In this document: one piece after another, positions 18,079-27,382 of the stretch
Layout: each line of letters opens with the position of its first letter
Numbering within the stretch: the first letter of the stretch is position 1
From: Massilia timonae CCUG 45783
GTDB lineage: Bacteria; Pseudomonadota; Gammaproteobacteria; Burkholderiales; Burkholderiaceae_D
Direction: 5' to 3'
Assembly (NCBI RefSeq): GCF_000315425.1
Contig: NZ_JH992926.1
Span: forward strand, 223,161 to 287,160
DNA: 64,000 nucleotides
Position numbers and translations under genes: made by a program
Notes under the pieces: generated by a model
The model's database searches: none
What the model was told of the DNA's origin: nothing
What the model saw: the letters and a program-made list of their open reading frames with translations, nothing else

Positions 18079-18795
18079 ATGCAACTCGACAATGCCACCG
18101 TCCTCGTCACCGGCGCCAACCGTGGCCTGGGCCTCGAATTCGCGCGCCAGGCGCTGGCGCGCGGCGCCAGGAAGGTCTATGTGGGGGCGCGCGATCCCGC
18201 CAGTGTCACCCTGGCCGGCGTGACCCCGGTCCGGCTCGACGTCACCGATCCAGGTAGCGTGGCGGCGGCGGCGCGCGAGCTGGGCGACGTCGGCCTGGTC
18301 ATCAACAACGCCGGCATCGCCCATTTCCAGCAGGTGCTGGCCGATGGCGTCGAGGACGCGCTGCGGGCGATGCTGGAGACGAATGTCTTTGGCATCCTGG
18401 GCATGAGCCGGGCTTTCGCGCCCGTGCTGGGCCGCAATGGCGGGGGCGCCCTCCTGAACGTGCTGTCGGTGGCGAGCTGGATCAGTTCGCCGATGCTGGC
18501 GGCCTACGGGGTTTCGAAGTCGGCGGCCTGGGGGCTGACCAATGCGCTGCGCAACGAGTTGCGCGGGCAGGGCACGCAGGTGCTGGCCCTGCACGTGGGC
18601 TTCATCGACACCGACCTGACGCGCGACATTGCATTGCCCAAGCTGGCCCCGGCCACCGTGGTGGAGCGCGGCTACGCGGCGCTGGAGGAGGGCGCCGACG
18701 AAGTCATGATCGACGAACTCACCCAGGCGGTGAAGGCCGGGCTGTCGCGCGTTCCAGGCATCTACACCGAAGAGGTCAGGCGCAACAATGCGTGA
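18079..18795 (+). CDS. SDR family oxidoreductase
   Basis: 238 residues. Classical SDR marks: nucleotide loop TGANRGLGLEFA, NNAG motif, catalytic Ser in LSVASW and YxxxK as YGVSKSAAW. Cytoplasmic NAD(P)-dependent dehydrogenase, substrate unknown. ATG at 18079 has AAAGGGA upstream; an in-frame ATG at 18031 lies inside the operator and is unlikely. Probably repressed by the adjacent TetR protein. Confidence 0.88.
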   Translation: MQLDNATVLVTGANRGLGLEFARQALARGARKVYVGARDPASVTLAGVTPVRLDVTDPGSVAAAARELGDVGLVINNAGIAHFQQVLADGVEDALRAMLETNVFGILGMSRAFAPVLGRNGGGALLNVLSVASWISSPMLAAYGVSKSAAWGLTNALRNELRGQGTQVLALHVGFIDTDLTRDIALPKLAPATVVERGYAALEEGADEVMIDELTQAVKAGLSRVPGIYTEEVRRNNA

Positions 18796-18832
18796 GTAAT
18801 GCACGGTCCGGCGCCGGCTATACTCGGGCCAT

Positions 18833-19555
18833 ATGCCCCGAGCCCGACCACCGCGCCACGATGCGAACAGCCGCCTGGAGGGTCTTGCCCTCACGCTGTT
18901 GCTCCATGCGGCGCTGGTGGCCGGCTGGCAGCAGGCGCGCAAGATGCGGCTGCCCGTGCAGGGCGAGCCGGAGTTCGTCCAGTGGGTACGGGTGGCGCCG
19001 CGCCTGCCGGAGGCGGCGGTGGCCGAAATCATCCCTGACCGGCCGCGCGCGCATGCCGCGCCACGACCCATGGCATCTTCCGCGCCGCCTGCGCCGGCAC
19101 GAGAAGCGATTGCGGCCCCCGTTCCGGCCGAGGCCGTGGCTGCGCCGGCACCGACTACAGAGCCGGCTGCCGGCACTGCGCGCCGGATGATCGAGCAAGC
19201 CATGCGCGACGCCGGCGCCATGGACCGCGCCGTGCGCAAGGACAGCAAGCCGACCATCGTCGCGCCGCCGGACAGCCCGCAGATCCGCATGGCGAACAAA
19301 TTCAGGGAAGCCGCCGCGCTGGCGCCGAACAAGTGGTACGAGGCGCCCAAGATCGTGGAACTGGTCAACGACGGCGGCGATGGGGCGCGCCGTTTTCGCG
19401 TCCTGACGGCGCTCGGCATCTATTGCATCACCGAGCGCTCGCCGGCCACCAGCATCGACATGATCGAAAAGCACGGCAAGCAGCGGATCACGAACTGCGG
19501 CCACGAGCACGAGCAGCCGGCCAATCCCCAGGAATGGCGTACGGCGCGCGACTGA
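18833..19555 (+). CDS. TonB-like anchored protein of unknown function
   Basis: 240 residues. One membrane segment near the N-terminus (LEGLALTLLLHAALVAGW), which resembles the anchor of energy-transducing TonB proteins, then an Ala/Pro-rich linker (residues about 70-125) and a C-terminal domain of about 85 residues (FREAAALAPNKWYEAPKIVELVNDGG ... RITNCGHEHE). The C-terminal domain does not look like the TonB beta-alpha-beta domain. It is probably periplasmic, but I do not recognise the family. The two Cys in the C-terminal domain could form a disulfide. Confidence 0.7.
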   Translation: MPRARPPRHDANSRLEGLALTLLLHAALVAGWQQARKMRLPVQGEPEFVQWVRVAPRLPEAAVAEIIPDRPRAHAAPRPMASSAPPAPAREAIAAPVPAEAVAAPAPTTEPAAGTARRMIEQAMRDAGAMDRAVRKDSKPTIVAPPDSPQIRMANKFREAAALAPNKWYEAPKIVELVNDGGDGARRFRVLTALGIYCITERSPATSIDMIEKHGKQRITNCGHEHEQPANPQEWRTARD

Positions 19556-19578
19556 GTCGCTCCGCGATGCGCCCCCAT

Positions 19579-19610
19579 AAAAAAACGACGGCCCCGCAGG
19601 GCCGCCGTCA
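19579..19610 (-). terminator. Terminator of the MFS gene
   Basis: On the minus strand a GC-rich imperfect hairpin (GACGG...CCGTC arms) is followed by a run of seven T after CG. It lies 22 bases after the MFS stop codon. Confidence 0.75.
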
Positions 19611-19631
19611 TATCACGTCAAGCGACAGGCA

Positions 19632-20975
19632 TCAGTCGCGAATCTCCAGCTTGCGGTTCAGGCTCAGCGCCGCCAGCGAGACGACCGCGCCCGACAGCAG
19701 GTACAGGCTGACGTAGCCCAGGCCGAAGTGGGCCGACAGGCCGAGGGCGACCAGCGGTGCGAAGGCCGCGCCGACCAGCCATGCCAGGTCGGACGTCAGG
19801 GCCGCGCCGGTGTAGCGGAAACCCTTCTGGAAGTTCGAGGTGGTGGCGCCCGCCGCCTGGCCGTAGGAGAAGCCGAGCAGGGTGAAGCCGATCAGGATGA
19901 AGGCGTTCTGGCCGCCGGTGCCGCTATTGATCAGGAACGGGATCGAGGCCGAATACAGGGCGATCAGCGCCGCCGCGGTGCCGAGGGTGGTGCGGCGACC
20001 GAGCTTGTCGGCGACGATGCCCGAGATCAGCATGGCGACCGCTGCGAGACCGGCGCCCCACATCTGGATGTGCAGGAACTCGTCCATCGGACGGGTATCG
20101 TAGAGCTGGATCCACGACAGCGGGAACACGGTCACCAGGTGGAACAGGGCGTAGCTGGCCAGGGCAGCCATGGCGCCGATGGCGATATTGCTGCCTTGCT
20201 TGCTCACCAGTTCGCCGACCGGGGCCGGATCGAGGTGGTGCGAGTCGAGCAGGCGCGAGTACTCGGGCGTGCTGGCCAGGCGCAGGCGGGCGAAGGTGCC
20301 GACCACGTTGATGGCGAAGGCCACGAAGAACGGGAAGCGCCAGCCCCAGGTCAGGAAGTCTTCTTCGGCCGTATAGGTGATCAGGAAGGCGAAGATGCCG
20401 GCCGCGATCACGAAGCCAAGCGGTGCGCTCAATTGTCCGAGCATCGCGTACCATCCGCGCTTGTTCTCGGGTGCGCTGAGCGCCAGCAGCGACGGCAGCC
20501 CATCCCACGAACCGCCCTGGGCGAAACCCTGGGCGATACGCAGGCCCGCCAGCAGGATGATCGCGGTGGCGCCGATTTCACTATAGCTCGGGAGCATGGC
20601 GATGACGACGGTGCTGGTACCCATCATGAGCAGCGAGATGCCGAGTTTCATGTCGCGGCTCCAGCGCTTCTGGATCGCCATGAACACGACCGTGCCGATC
20701 GGGCGTGCGATGAAGGCGAGGGCGAAGATGGCGAAGGAATACAGCGTGGCGTCGAGCCGGTCGGCCCATGGGAAGAAAATGGCAGGGAAGACGAGCGCCG
20801 ACGCGATTGCGTACGTGAAGAACTCGAAGTATTCCGCCGCACGGCCGATGACCACGCCGACGGCGATGTCGCCGGGACTGACGTGGGCATCCCGGGCATT
20901 GATGTTGCGAGCCCCGCTGTGCGGGTGTGTGATTGGAGCGGCCCCTGCGCCGCCGTACGTCGTCGTGCTTTGCAT
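19632..20975 (-). CDS. MFS transporter, metabolite:H+ symporter type
   Basis: 447 residues, 12 predicted membrane segments. The opening VGVVIGRAAEYFEFFTYAIASALVFPAIFF and RPIGTVVFM, AQGGSWDG and TWGWRFPFFVA stretches place it in the MHS (shikimate/citrate/ProP-like) family; substrate unknown. ATG at 20975 with GGAGA upstream. Divergent from cyoA. Confidence 0.88.
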   Translation of the reverse strand: MQSTTTYGGAGAAPITHPHSGARNINARDAHVSPGDIAVGVVIGRAAEYFEFFTYAIASALVFPAIFFPWADRLDATLYSFAIFALAFIARPIGTVVFMAIQKRWSRDMKLGISLLMMGTSTVVIAMLPSYSEIGATAIILLAGLRIAQGFAQGGSWDGLPSLLALSAPENKRGWYAMLGQLSAPLGFVIAAGIFAFLITYTAEEDFLTWGWRFPFFVAFAINVVGTFARLRLASTPEYSRLLDSHHLDPAPVGELVSKQGSNIAIGAMAALASYALFHLVTVFPLSWIQLYDTRPMDEFLHIQMWGAGLAAVAMLISGIVADKLGRRTTLGTAAALIALYSASIPFLINSGTGGQNAFILIGFTLLGFSYGQAAGATTSNFQKGFRYTGAALTSDLAWLVGAAFAPLVALGLSAHFGLGYVSLYLLSGAVVSLAALSLNRKLEIRD

Positions 20976-21119
20976 ATTGTGTTCTCCAGAGAAGTCGACG
21001 GTCGCCACTGTTGTTGAAATTACATTTCGGCAAAGGTGGGACAATGTGTCCAATGTTCTTCGGCGACCGTTGGCATTACAGTAGCATGTTCTCCTTCCAT
21101 GTAACGTTAGATACCTAGC

Positions 21120-22127
21120 ATGATTCCTAAAATTGTCCGCCGCGGACTCCCATTACTTCCGCTTGCAGCGCTGGCCGGCTGCAACACGGTCGTCATGAAT
21201 CCCACCGGCGATATTGCGAAGCAGCAGGCCGATCTGATCACCATATCGGTTGTGCTGATGTTGTTGATCATCGTCCCTGTGATGATCCTGACTGTCCTGT
21301 TCGCCTGGCGCTATCGCAAGAACGCCAACGCGAAGTACGAACCCGATTGGGACCACTCGACCAAGCTCGAGCTCATCATCTGGGGCGCTCCGCTCCTGAT
21401 CATCATCGTCCTTGGCCTGATCACCTGGGTCAGCACCCACAAGCTCGATCCTTACCGTCCGCTCGAACGCCTGGACGAACACCGTCCGATCCCGGCATCG
21501 ACCAAGCCGCTCGAAGTGCAGGTCGTGGCGCTGGACTGGAAATGGCTGTTCATCTATCCGGAGCAGGGCATCGCCTCGGTCAACCAGCTGGTGACCCCGA
21601 TCGACACCCCGGTGCGCTTCAAGATCACCGCCTCGACCGTGATGAACACCTTCTATATCCCGACCCTGGCCGGCATGATCTATGCGATGCCGGGCATGGA
21701 GACGGAACTGAACGCGGTCCTGAACAAGACCGGTGACTACCGCGGCCTGTCGGCCAACTTCAGCGGCGACGGTTTCTCGCACATGAAGTTCGCCTATAAA
21801 GGCGTCACCAACGAAGAGTTCAACACCTGGGTGCAGGAAATGAAGGCCAATCCGGCCGTCCTCGATCGCGCCGACTACCTGGTGCTGGAAAAGCCGACCG
21901 CCAAGGAGCCTGTGCGCCACTATGGCCAGGTCGAGCCGGCGCTGTTCAACCGTGTCGTCAACCGCTGCGTGGCGGAAGGCAGCATGTGCATGAACCAGCA
22001 GATGCACGAAGACGAGAAGCGCAACCAGATGGCCGCCGCCATCCGCCAGCAATCGCAGGGCGGGAAGTCGCAGTTGGCGGAAGCGCTGGAAATGTGCGTC
22101 GCTCCTATTAATACCTTGATGAAGTAA
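21120..22127 (+). CDS. cyoA: Cytochrome bo ubiquinol oxidase subunit II
   Basis: 335 residues. Lipoprotein signal with lipobox LAALAGC (Cys21), two membrane segments, then a periplasmic cupredoxin domain (LDWKWLFIYPEQGIASVNQL, ASTVMNTFYIPTLAGMIYAMPGMET). It lacks the CuA Cys ligands, as expected for a quinol rather than a cytochrome c oxidase. First gene of cyoABCD. No clear Shine-Dalgarno precedes the ATG. Confidence 0.95.
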   Translation: MIPKIVRRGLPLLPLAALAGCNTVVMNPTGDIAKQQADLITISVVLMLLIIVPVMILTVLFAWRYRKNANAKYEPDWDHSTKLELIIWGAPLLIIIVLGLITWVSTHKLDPYRPLERLDEHRPIPASTKPLEVQVVALDWKWLFIYPEQGIASVNQLVTPIDTPVRFKITASTVMNTFYIPTLAGMIYAMPGMETELNAVLNKTGDYRGLSANFSGDGFSHMKFAYKGVTNEEFNTWVQEMKANPAVLDRADYLVLEKPTAKEPVRHYGQVEPALFNRVVNRCVAEGSMCMNQQMHEDEKRNQMAAAIRQQSQGGKSQLAEALEMCVAPINTLMK

Positions 22128-22129
22128 TC

Positions 22130-24139
22130 ATGCAAGAATCATTCGACTTGACGAAGTTCATCTTCGGTCGGCTGGGCTGGGACGCGATCCCGCTCCATGA
22201 GCCGATTCTGATCGCTACCTTCGCAGGCGTGATCGTCGGCGGCCTGGCCCTCGTGGCCATCCTGTCGTACTTCCGCCTGTGGGGCACCCTGTGGAAGGAC
22301 TGGATCACCAGTATCGACCACAAGAAAATCGGGATCATGTACATGATCCTGGGCCTGATCATGCTGCTGCGCGGCTTCGCCGACGCCCTGATGATGCGCG
22401 CCCAGCAGGCGATCGCCTTCGGCGACAACGCCGGCTTCCTGCCGCCGCACCACTACGACCAGATCTTCACCGCCCACGGCGTGATCATGATCTTCTTCGT
22501 GGCGATGCCGTTCGTGACGGGCCTGATGAACTACGTGGTGCCGCTGCAGATCGGCGCGCGCGACGTGGCCTTCCCGTTTCTGAACAACTTCTCGTTCTGG
22601 ATGACCACCATGGGCGCCGTGCTGATCATGGCATCGCTGTTCGTGGGTGAGTTCGCACGCACCGGCTGGCTGGCGTATCCGCCGCTGTCGGGCATCCTGG
22701 CAAGTCCGGGTGTCGGCGTCGACTACTACATCTGGGCGCTGCAGATCGCGGGTGTCGGCACGACCCTGTCGGGCGTCAACCTGATCGTCACCATCATCAA
22801 GATGCGCGCGCCGGGCATGGACCTGATGAAGATGCCTGTCTTCACCTGGACCTCGCTGTGCACCAACATCCTGATCGTGGTCACCTTCCCGATCCTGACC
22901 GCCGTGCTGGCCATGCTGGGCATGGACCGCCTGCTCGACACCGCGTTCTTCACGAGCGACCGTGGCGGCAACCCGATGATGTACGTCAACCTGATCTGGA
23001 TCTGGGGCCACCCGGAAGTCTACATCCTGATCCTGCCGGCCTTCGGTATCTTCTCCGAAGTCGTCTCGACCTTCTGCGGCAAGCGCCTGTTCGGCTACAC
23101 CTCGATGGTGTACGCGACCTGCGTCATCATGGTCCTGTCGTACCTGGTGTGGCTGCACCACTTCTTCACCATGGGTTCGGGCGCCAGCGTCAACGCGTTC
23201 TTCGGCATCACGACGATGATCATCTCGATCCCGACCGGCGCCAAGATCTTCAACTGGCTGTTCACCATGTACCGCGGTCGTATCCGCTTCGAACTGCCGA
23301 TGATGTGGACCGTGTCGTTCATGCTGACCTTCGTGATCGGCGGTATGACCGGCGTCATGCTGGCCATCCCGGCGGCCGACTTCGTGCTGCACAACTCGCT
23401 GTTCCTGATCGCGCACTTCCACAACGTCATCATCGGCGGTGTCGTGTTCGGTATCTTCGCCGGTATCAACTACTGGTTCCCGAAAGCCTTCGGCTACAAG
23501 CTGGACCGTTTCTGGGGCCTGGTCTCGTTCTGGCTGTGGTCGATCGGCTTCTGGGTCGCGTTCACCCCGCCGTACATCCTGGGCTTCATGGGCTACACCC
23601 GTCGCGTCAGCCATTTCGACGATCCTTCGGTGCAGTGGCTGTTCCAGATCTCGTTCGTGGGCACCCTGATGATCGCTGGTGGTATCGCCGCGCTGCTGAT
23701 GCAGGTCTATGTCAGCTTCCGTGACCGCAACACCGCTCGCCTGCGTGACTTCACCGGTGATCCGTGGGAAGGCCGTACGCTGGAATGGTCGACCTCGTCG
23801 CCCCCGCCGGACTACAACTTCGCGTTCACCCCGGTGGTGCATGACAACGACACCTTCGCCGACATGAAGAAGAACGGCTACCGTCGTCCGCTGAAGGACT
23901 TCGTGGCGATCCACATGCCGAAGAACACCGGCGCCGGTTTCGTGATCTCCGCGATCTCGTGCGTGGTCGGCTTCGGCATCATCTGGCACATGTGGGCGCT
24001 GACCGTGGCTTCCTTCGTCGTCATGATGGCCGCGATCATCATCCATACCTTCAACTACAAGCGCGACTACTACATTCCGGCCGAAGAAGTGGCCCGTACT
24101 GAAGCAGAGCGCACCCGTATGCTGGAAAGCCATGTCTGA
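22130..24139 (+). CDS. cyoB: Cytochrome bo ubiquinol oxidase subunit I
   Basis: 669 residues, the haem-copper catalytic subunit with 15 membrane segments. Ligand residues are all visible: FTAHG (low-spin haem), IWGHPEVYILILP (CuB His, cross-linked Tyr), WLHHFFTMG (two CuB His), and AHFHNV (His429, His431). Reduces oxygen to water with ubiquinol and pumps protons. Two bases after cyoA. Confidence 0.98.
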   Translation: MQESFDLTKFIFGRLGWDAIPLHEPILIATFAGVIVGGLALVAILSYFRLWGTLWKDWITSIDHKKIGIMYMILGLIMLLRGFADALMMRAQQAIAFGDNAGFLPPHHYDQIFTAHGVIMIFFVAMPFVTGLMNYVVPLQIGARDVAFPFLNNFSFWMTTMGAVLIMASLFVGEFARTGWLAYPPLSGILASPGVGVDYYIWALQIAGVGTTLSGVNLIVTIIKMRAPGMDLMKMPVFTWTSLCTNILIVVTFPILTAVLAMLGMDRLLDTAFFTSDRGGNPMMYVNLIWIWGHPEVYILILPAFGIFSEVVSTFCGKRLFGYTSMVYATCVIMVLSYLVWLHHFFTMGSGASVNAFFGITTMIISIPTGAKIFNWLFTMYRGRIRFELPMMWTVSFMLTFVIGGMTGVMLAIPAADFVLHNSLFLIAHFHNVIIGGVVFGIFAGINYWFPKAFGYKLDRFWGLVSFWLWSIGFWVAFTPPYILGFMGYTRRVSHFDDPSVQWLFQISFVGTLMIAGGIAALLMQVYVSFRDRNTARLRDFTGDPWEGRTLEWSTSSPPPDYNFAFTPVVHDNDTFADMKKNGYRRPLKDFVAIHMPKNTGAGFVISAISCVVGFGIIWHMWALTVASFVVMMAAIIIHTFNYKRDYYIPAEEVARTEAERTRMLESHV

Positions 24140-24770
24140 ACTTAAAGCAACTGTAACCGGCGGCAGCGTCGCCGACGACGTGAGCGGACGTTACTTCGTC
24201 CGCGACCACCACCCGGAGCAGGGCACGCTGCTGGGCTTCTGGCTCTACCTGATGAGCGACTGCCTCATCTTCGCGTCCCTGTTCGCGACCTACGCGGTGC
24301 AAGGCCGCTCGTACGCCGGCGGTCCGACCGGCGCCGAGCTGTTCGAGCTGCCGCTGATCGCGCTGAACACCGCGTTCCTGCTGGTGTCCTCGCTGACCTT
24401 CGGCTTCGCCATGATCGCCGCGCAAGCGAAGAACCTGGCCAAGACCCGCATGTGGCTGGTCGTGACCGGCATCCTGGGCCTGGCCTTCCTGTGCGTGGAA
24501 ATCTATGAGTTCCAGCACCTGATCCACATGGGCGCCGGTCCGCAGCGTTCGGGCTTCCTGACCGCGTTCTTCGCGCTGGTCGGCACCCACGGCCTGCACG
24601 TGACCTTCGGCTTCATCTGGCTGGTGACCCTGTTCTTCCAGTTGGGCAAACACGGCCTGACCCCGGAGAACTTCCGTCGCCTGTCGTGCCTGTCGCTGTT
24701 CTGGCACTTCCTGGACCTGATCTGGATCTTCGTCTTCACCTTTGTCTATCTGATGGGAGTCCTGCCATGA
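24132..24770 (+). CDS. cyoC: Cytochrome bo ubiquinol oxidase subunit III
   Basis: 212 residues, five membrane segments (LGFWLYLMSDCLIFASLFATY, EIYEFQHLIHMGAGPQRSGF, VGTHGLHVTFGFIWL). Standard CyoC length. Overlaps cyoB by 8 bases and shares ATGA with cyoD. Confidence 0.96.
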   Translation: MSELKATVTGGSVADDVSGRYFVRDHHPEQGTLLGFWLYLMSDCLIFASLFATYAVQGRSYAGGPTGAELFELPLIALNTAFLLVSSLTFGFAMIAAQAKNLAKTRMWLVVTGILGLAFLCVEIYEFQHLIHMGAGPQRSGFLTAFFALVGTHGLHVTFGFIWLVTLFFQLGKHGLTPENFRRLSCLSLFWHFLDLIWIFVFTFVYLMGVLP

Positions 24771-25144
24771 GCGACCACCACGACCACGGCCATCATGGCC
24801 ACGACGTCTACGTGACGCACTACAGCGCCAAGGACTACATGATCGGCTTCGCCCTGTCGGCGATCCTGACGATCATTCCGTTCTGGCTGGTGATGGGCAA
24901 CGTGCTGGCGCCAGAGACCACCAAGTGGGTCATCCTGGCCTTCGCCGGCGTGCAGCTGATCGTGCAGATGATGTACTTCCTGCACCTCAACTCGAAGTCG
25001 GAAGGCGGCTGGAACATGATGGCCGCCATCCTGACCATCGTCATCCTGGTCATCGTGCTGGCCGGTTCAATCTGGGTCATGCATCATATGAATTCGAATA
25101 TGATGCCTGGCATGGGTCCGAACAGCACCCACGACATGACCTAA
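24767..25144 (+). CDS. cyoD: Cytochrome bo ubiquinol oxidase subunit IV
   Basis: 125 residues, three membrane segments, His-rich N-terminus (SDHHDHGHHGHD) and a Met-rich C-terminus, in line with other CyoD proteins. ATGA overlap with cyoC and TAATG overlap with the SURF1 gene. Confidence 0.93.
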   Translation: MSDHHDHGHHGHDVYVTHYSAKDYMIGFALSAILTIIPFWLVMGNVLAPETTKWVILAFAGVQLIVQMMYFLHLNSKSEGGWNMMAAILTIVILVIVLAGSIWVMHHMNSNMMPGMGPNSTHDMT

Positions 25145-25956
25145 TGGCAGCAGTGCACGAACAGCCGGCGGCGCCGGCGCATCCTCAGCGCTCCGCCTTC
25201 GCGCGGCGCGCCCTGGCGGTGGCGGCCCTGCTGCTGTTCGTGCTGTTTGCCGGTCTGGGCACCTGGCAGGTGTTTCGCCTGCAATGGAAACTGGACCTGA
25301 TCGAACGCGTCGACGCACGCGTTCATGCGGATCCCGTTGCGCCGCCCCTGGCGTCGCAATGGCCGCAAGTCTCACGCGAGTCCGATGAATACCGGCGCAT
25401 ACGCCTGTCGGGCCGCTATCTCTACGAATTGACCACACCGGTGCAAGCGCTGTCCGAGCTCGGCGCCGGTTTCTGGCTGCTCACGCCGTTCTGCACGGAA
25501 GAGGGCCACATCGTTCTCATCAACCGCGGTTTCATCCCGTCGAGCGGCAATATCGCGCAGCAGTACCCGGCCAACAAGGCCGCTGGCGACCCGTGCGCGG
25601 CCGCCGCTGGCACGCCGGTCGCGGTCACCGGCCTGCTGCGCATCGCCGAACCGAAAAGCGGTTTCCTGCGCGACAACGACCCCGTCAACAACCGCTGGTA
25701 TGCGCGCGAAGTCGGCGCCATCGCCGCCGCGCGCGGCCTCGATCCCGCGCAGGTCGCGCCGTTCTTCGTCGACGCCGGCAAGGGCCAGGACCCGAAGGAC
25801 GCCCCGGAAACGGCGGTCGGCGGCCTGACCGTGATTTCTTTCCCAAATAATCACCTCGTCTACGCGCTCACTTGGTATGCTCTGGCCCTGATGGTGGCCG
25901 CCGCCACGTGGTGGGTCGCCCGCTACGAGGCCAGGCGCGGCGCCACCGACGATTGA
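25144..25956 (+). CDS. SURF1 family oxidase assembly protein
   Basis: 270 residues with membrane segments at both ends (ALAVAALLLFVLFAGLGTWQVFRLQWKLDLIERVDAR near the N-terminus; VYALTWYALALMVAAATWWV at the C-terminus), the SURF1 architecture. Conserved spots: GTWQVFRLQWK, GFWLLTPF, VLINRGFIP, NNHLVYALTWY. SURF1 helps insert haem into terminal oxidases; here it takes the place after cyoD where many genomes have cyoE. Starts inside the cyoD stop (TAATG). Confidence 0.9.
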   Translation: MAAVHEQPAAPAHPQRSAFARRALAVAALLLFVLFAGLGTWQVFRLQWKLDLIERVDARVHADPVAPPLASQWPQVSRESDEYRRIRLSGRYLYELTTPVQALSELGAGFWLLTPFCTEEGHIVLINRGFIPSSGNIAQQYPANKAAGDPCAAAAGTPVAVTGLLRIAEPKSGFLRDNDPVNNRWYAREVGAIAAARGLDPAQVAPFFVDAGKGQDPKDAPETAVGGLTVISFPNNHLVYALTWYALALMVAAATWWVARYEARRGATDD

Positions 25957-26026
25957 AGCGGCCGGCGCACGCCGAACCGCCGCACGGACCGCAGCACCGA
26001 CCGCAGCTCAGATATAACGGGTTTTG

Positions 26027-27382
26027 ATGCAATCTCCGCTGGATTTCTTCGCCAGGGCGGCGCGCTCGTCGCCGTCCGCCGCCGCCGCCAACGTCGAGTT
26101 CGCGGCCGGCCACAAGAACATGCTGCAGCTGATCGAGCTGCGCTGGATCGCCGTCATCGGCCAGATCACCACCATCGCCTCGGCGATCCTGATCTTCCGC
26201 ATCGAGCTGCCGCTGGTGCACATGCTGCAGGTGCTGGCCTGCCTGATCGCCTTCAACGTCGCCAGCCACCTGCGCTGGCACGAGCGGCGCCCGGTGTCGA
26301 ACGGCGAGATGTTCCTGGCGATCCTGGTCGACGTCTCCAGCCTCACCGTGCTGCTGTACCTGTCGGGCGGCACCACCAATCCGTTCGCCTTCCTCTACCT
26401 GCTGCAGGTGATCGTCTCGGCCGTGCTGCTCGACGTGCTGTGGACCTGGAGCATCGTGCTGGTCACGATCGCCTGCATGGCCGGCCTGGCCATCTATGCC
26501 CAGCCGCTCGCGCTGCCGTTCGACCATGCGCGCGGCATCGGCAGCCTGTACGTGCAGGGCCTGCTGGTGTGCTTCGCGCTCAACGCCGCGCTGCTGGTGA
26601 TGTTCATCTCGCGCATCTCGGACAATGTGCGCGACAAGGCCACCCAGCTGGCCGCGCTGCGCCAGCGCGCGGCCGAGGAAGAGCATATCGTGCGCATGGG
26701 CCTGCTCGCCAGCGGCGCCGCCCACGAGCTGGGCACGCCGCTGTCGACGGTCTCGGTGATCCTGGGCGACTGGAAGCGCATGCCGGCCTTCCGCGACGAC
26801 CCCGAACTGCTCGAAGAGCTGACCGAGATGCAGACCCAGCTCAAGCGCTGCAAGGCCATCGTCAGCGGCATCCTGCTGTCGGCCGGCGAGGCGCGCGGCG
26901 AGTCGGCCGAACGCACCACGGTCAGCCGCTTCCTCGACGAGCTGGCCGAAGGGTGGGAGGCCAGCCGTCACGTGCGCACCTTCATCTACAATAACCGGAT
27001 CGCCGAAGACCTGCCGGTGGCGAGCGACTCGGCGCTGCGCCAGACGGTCGACAACCTGCTCGACAACGCACTCGAGGCCTCGCCCGACTGGGTCTATATG
27101 GATGCCCACATCGACGAGCGCACCCTGGTGCTGACCGTGTTCGACCGCGGCCCGGGCTTCGCGCCCAGCATGCTGGCCCACTTCGGCAAGCCGTATCACT
27201 CGACCAAGGGCAAGCCCGGCGGCGGGCTGGGGCTGTTCCTGGCGGTGAACGTCGTGCGCAAGCTCGGCGGCACGGTCACGGCGCGCAACCGGCGCCACGA
27301 CGAAGGCGGCGGGGCCGAGGTGTCCGTGCGCCTGCCCCTGGCCGCGATCGAACTAGAGGAAACAGACGATGCAGAATCCTGA
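26027..27382 (+). CDS. regB: RegB/PrrB/ActS-type redox sensor histidine kinase
   Basis: 451 residues, six membrane segments, then kinase domains. The quinone-binding signature GGTTNPF (about residues 113-119) and the H-box ASGAAHELGTPLSTV (His233) are diagnostic of the RegB family; the ATP-binding region has NLLDNALEASPDWV and GGGLGLFLAVNV. By homology it senses the ubiquinone pool and redox state and phosphorylates RegA. It lies 70 bases after SURF1 and overlaps regA by 14 bases. Notably, the usual redox Cys after the H-box is represented by a Cys in LKRCKAIVSGIL. Confidence 0.93.
   Translation: MQSPLDFFARAARSSPSAAAANVEFAAGHKNMLQLIELRWIAVIGQITTIASAILIFRIELPLVHMLQVLACLIAFNVASHLRWHERRPVSNGEMFLAILVDVSSLTVLLYLSGGTTNPFAFLYLLQVIVSAVLLDVLWTWSIVLVTIACMAGLAIYAQPLALPFDHARGIGSLYVQGLLVCFALNAALLVMFISRISDNVRDKATQLAALRQRAAEEEHIVRMGLLASGAAHELGTPLSTVSVILGDWKRMPAFRDDPELLEELTEMQTQLKRCKAIVSGILLSAGEARGESAERTTVSRFLDELAEGWEASRHVRTFIYNNRIAEDLPVASDSALRQTVDNLLDNALEASPDWVYMDAHIDERTLVLTVFDRGPGFAPSMLAHFGKPYHSTKGKPGGGLGLFLAVNVVRKLGGTVTARNRRHDEGGGAEVSVRLPLAAIELEETDDAES

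Noticed and set aside
21039..21051. GGACA-ATG-TGTCC inverted repeat upstream of cyoA
   Set aside because: Only 5-base arms and no similarity to known oxidase control sites such as an FNR box; too weak to call.
22139..24133. A 664-codon minus-strand open frame opposite cyoB
   Set aside because: It is antisense to a near-certain oxidase gene, has a His/Asp/Gln-rich composition typical of GC-rich shadow frames, and has no recognisable domain.
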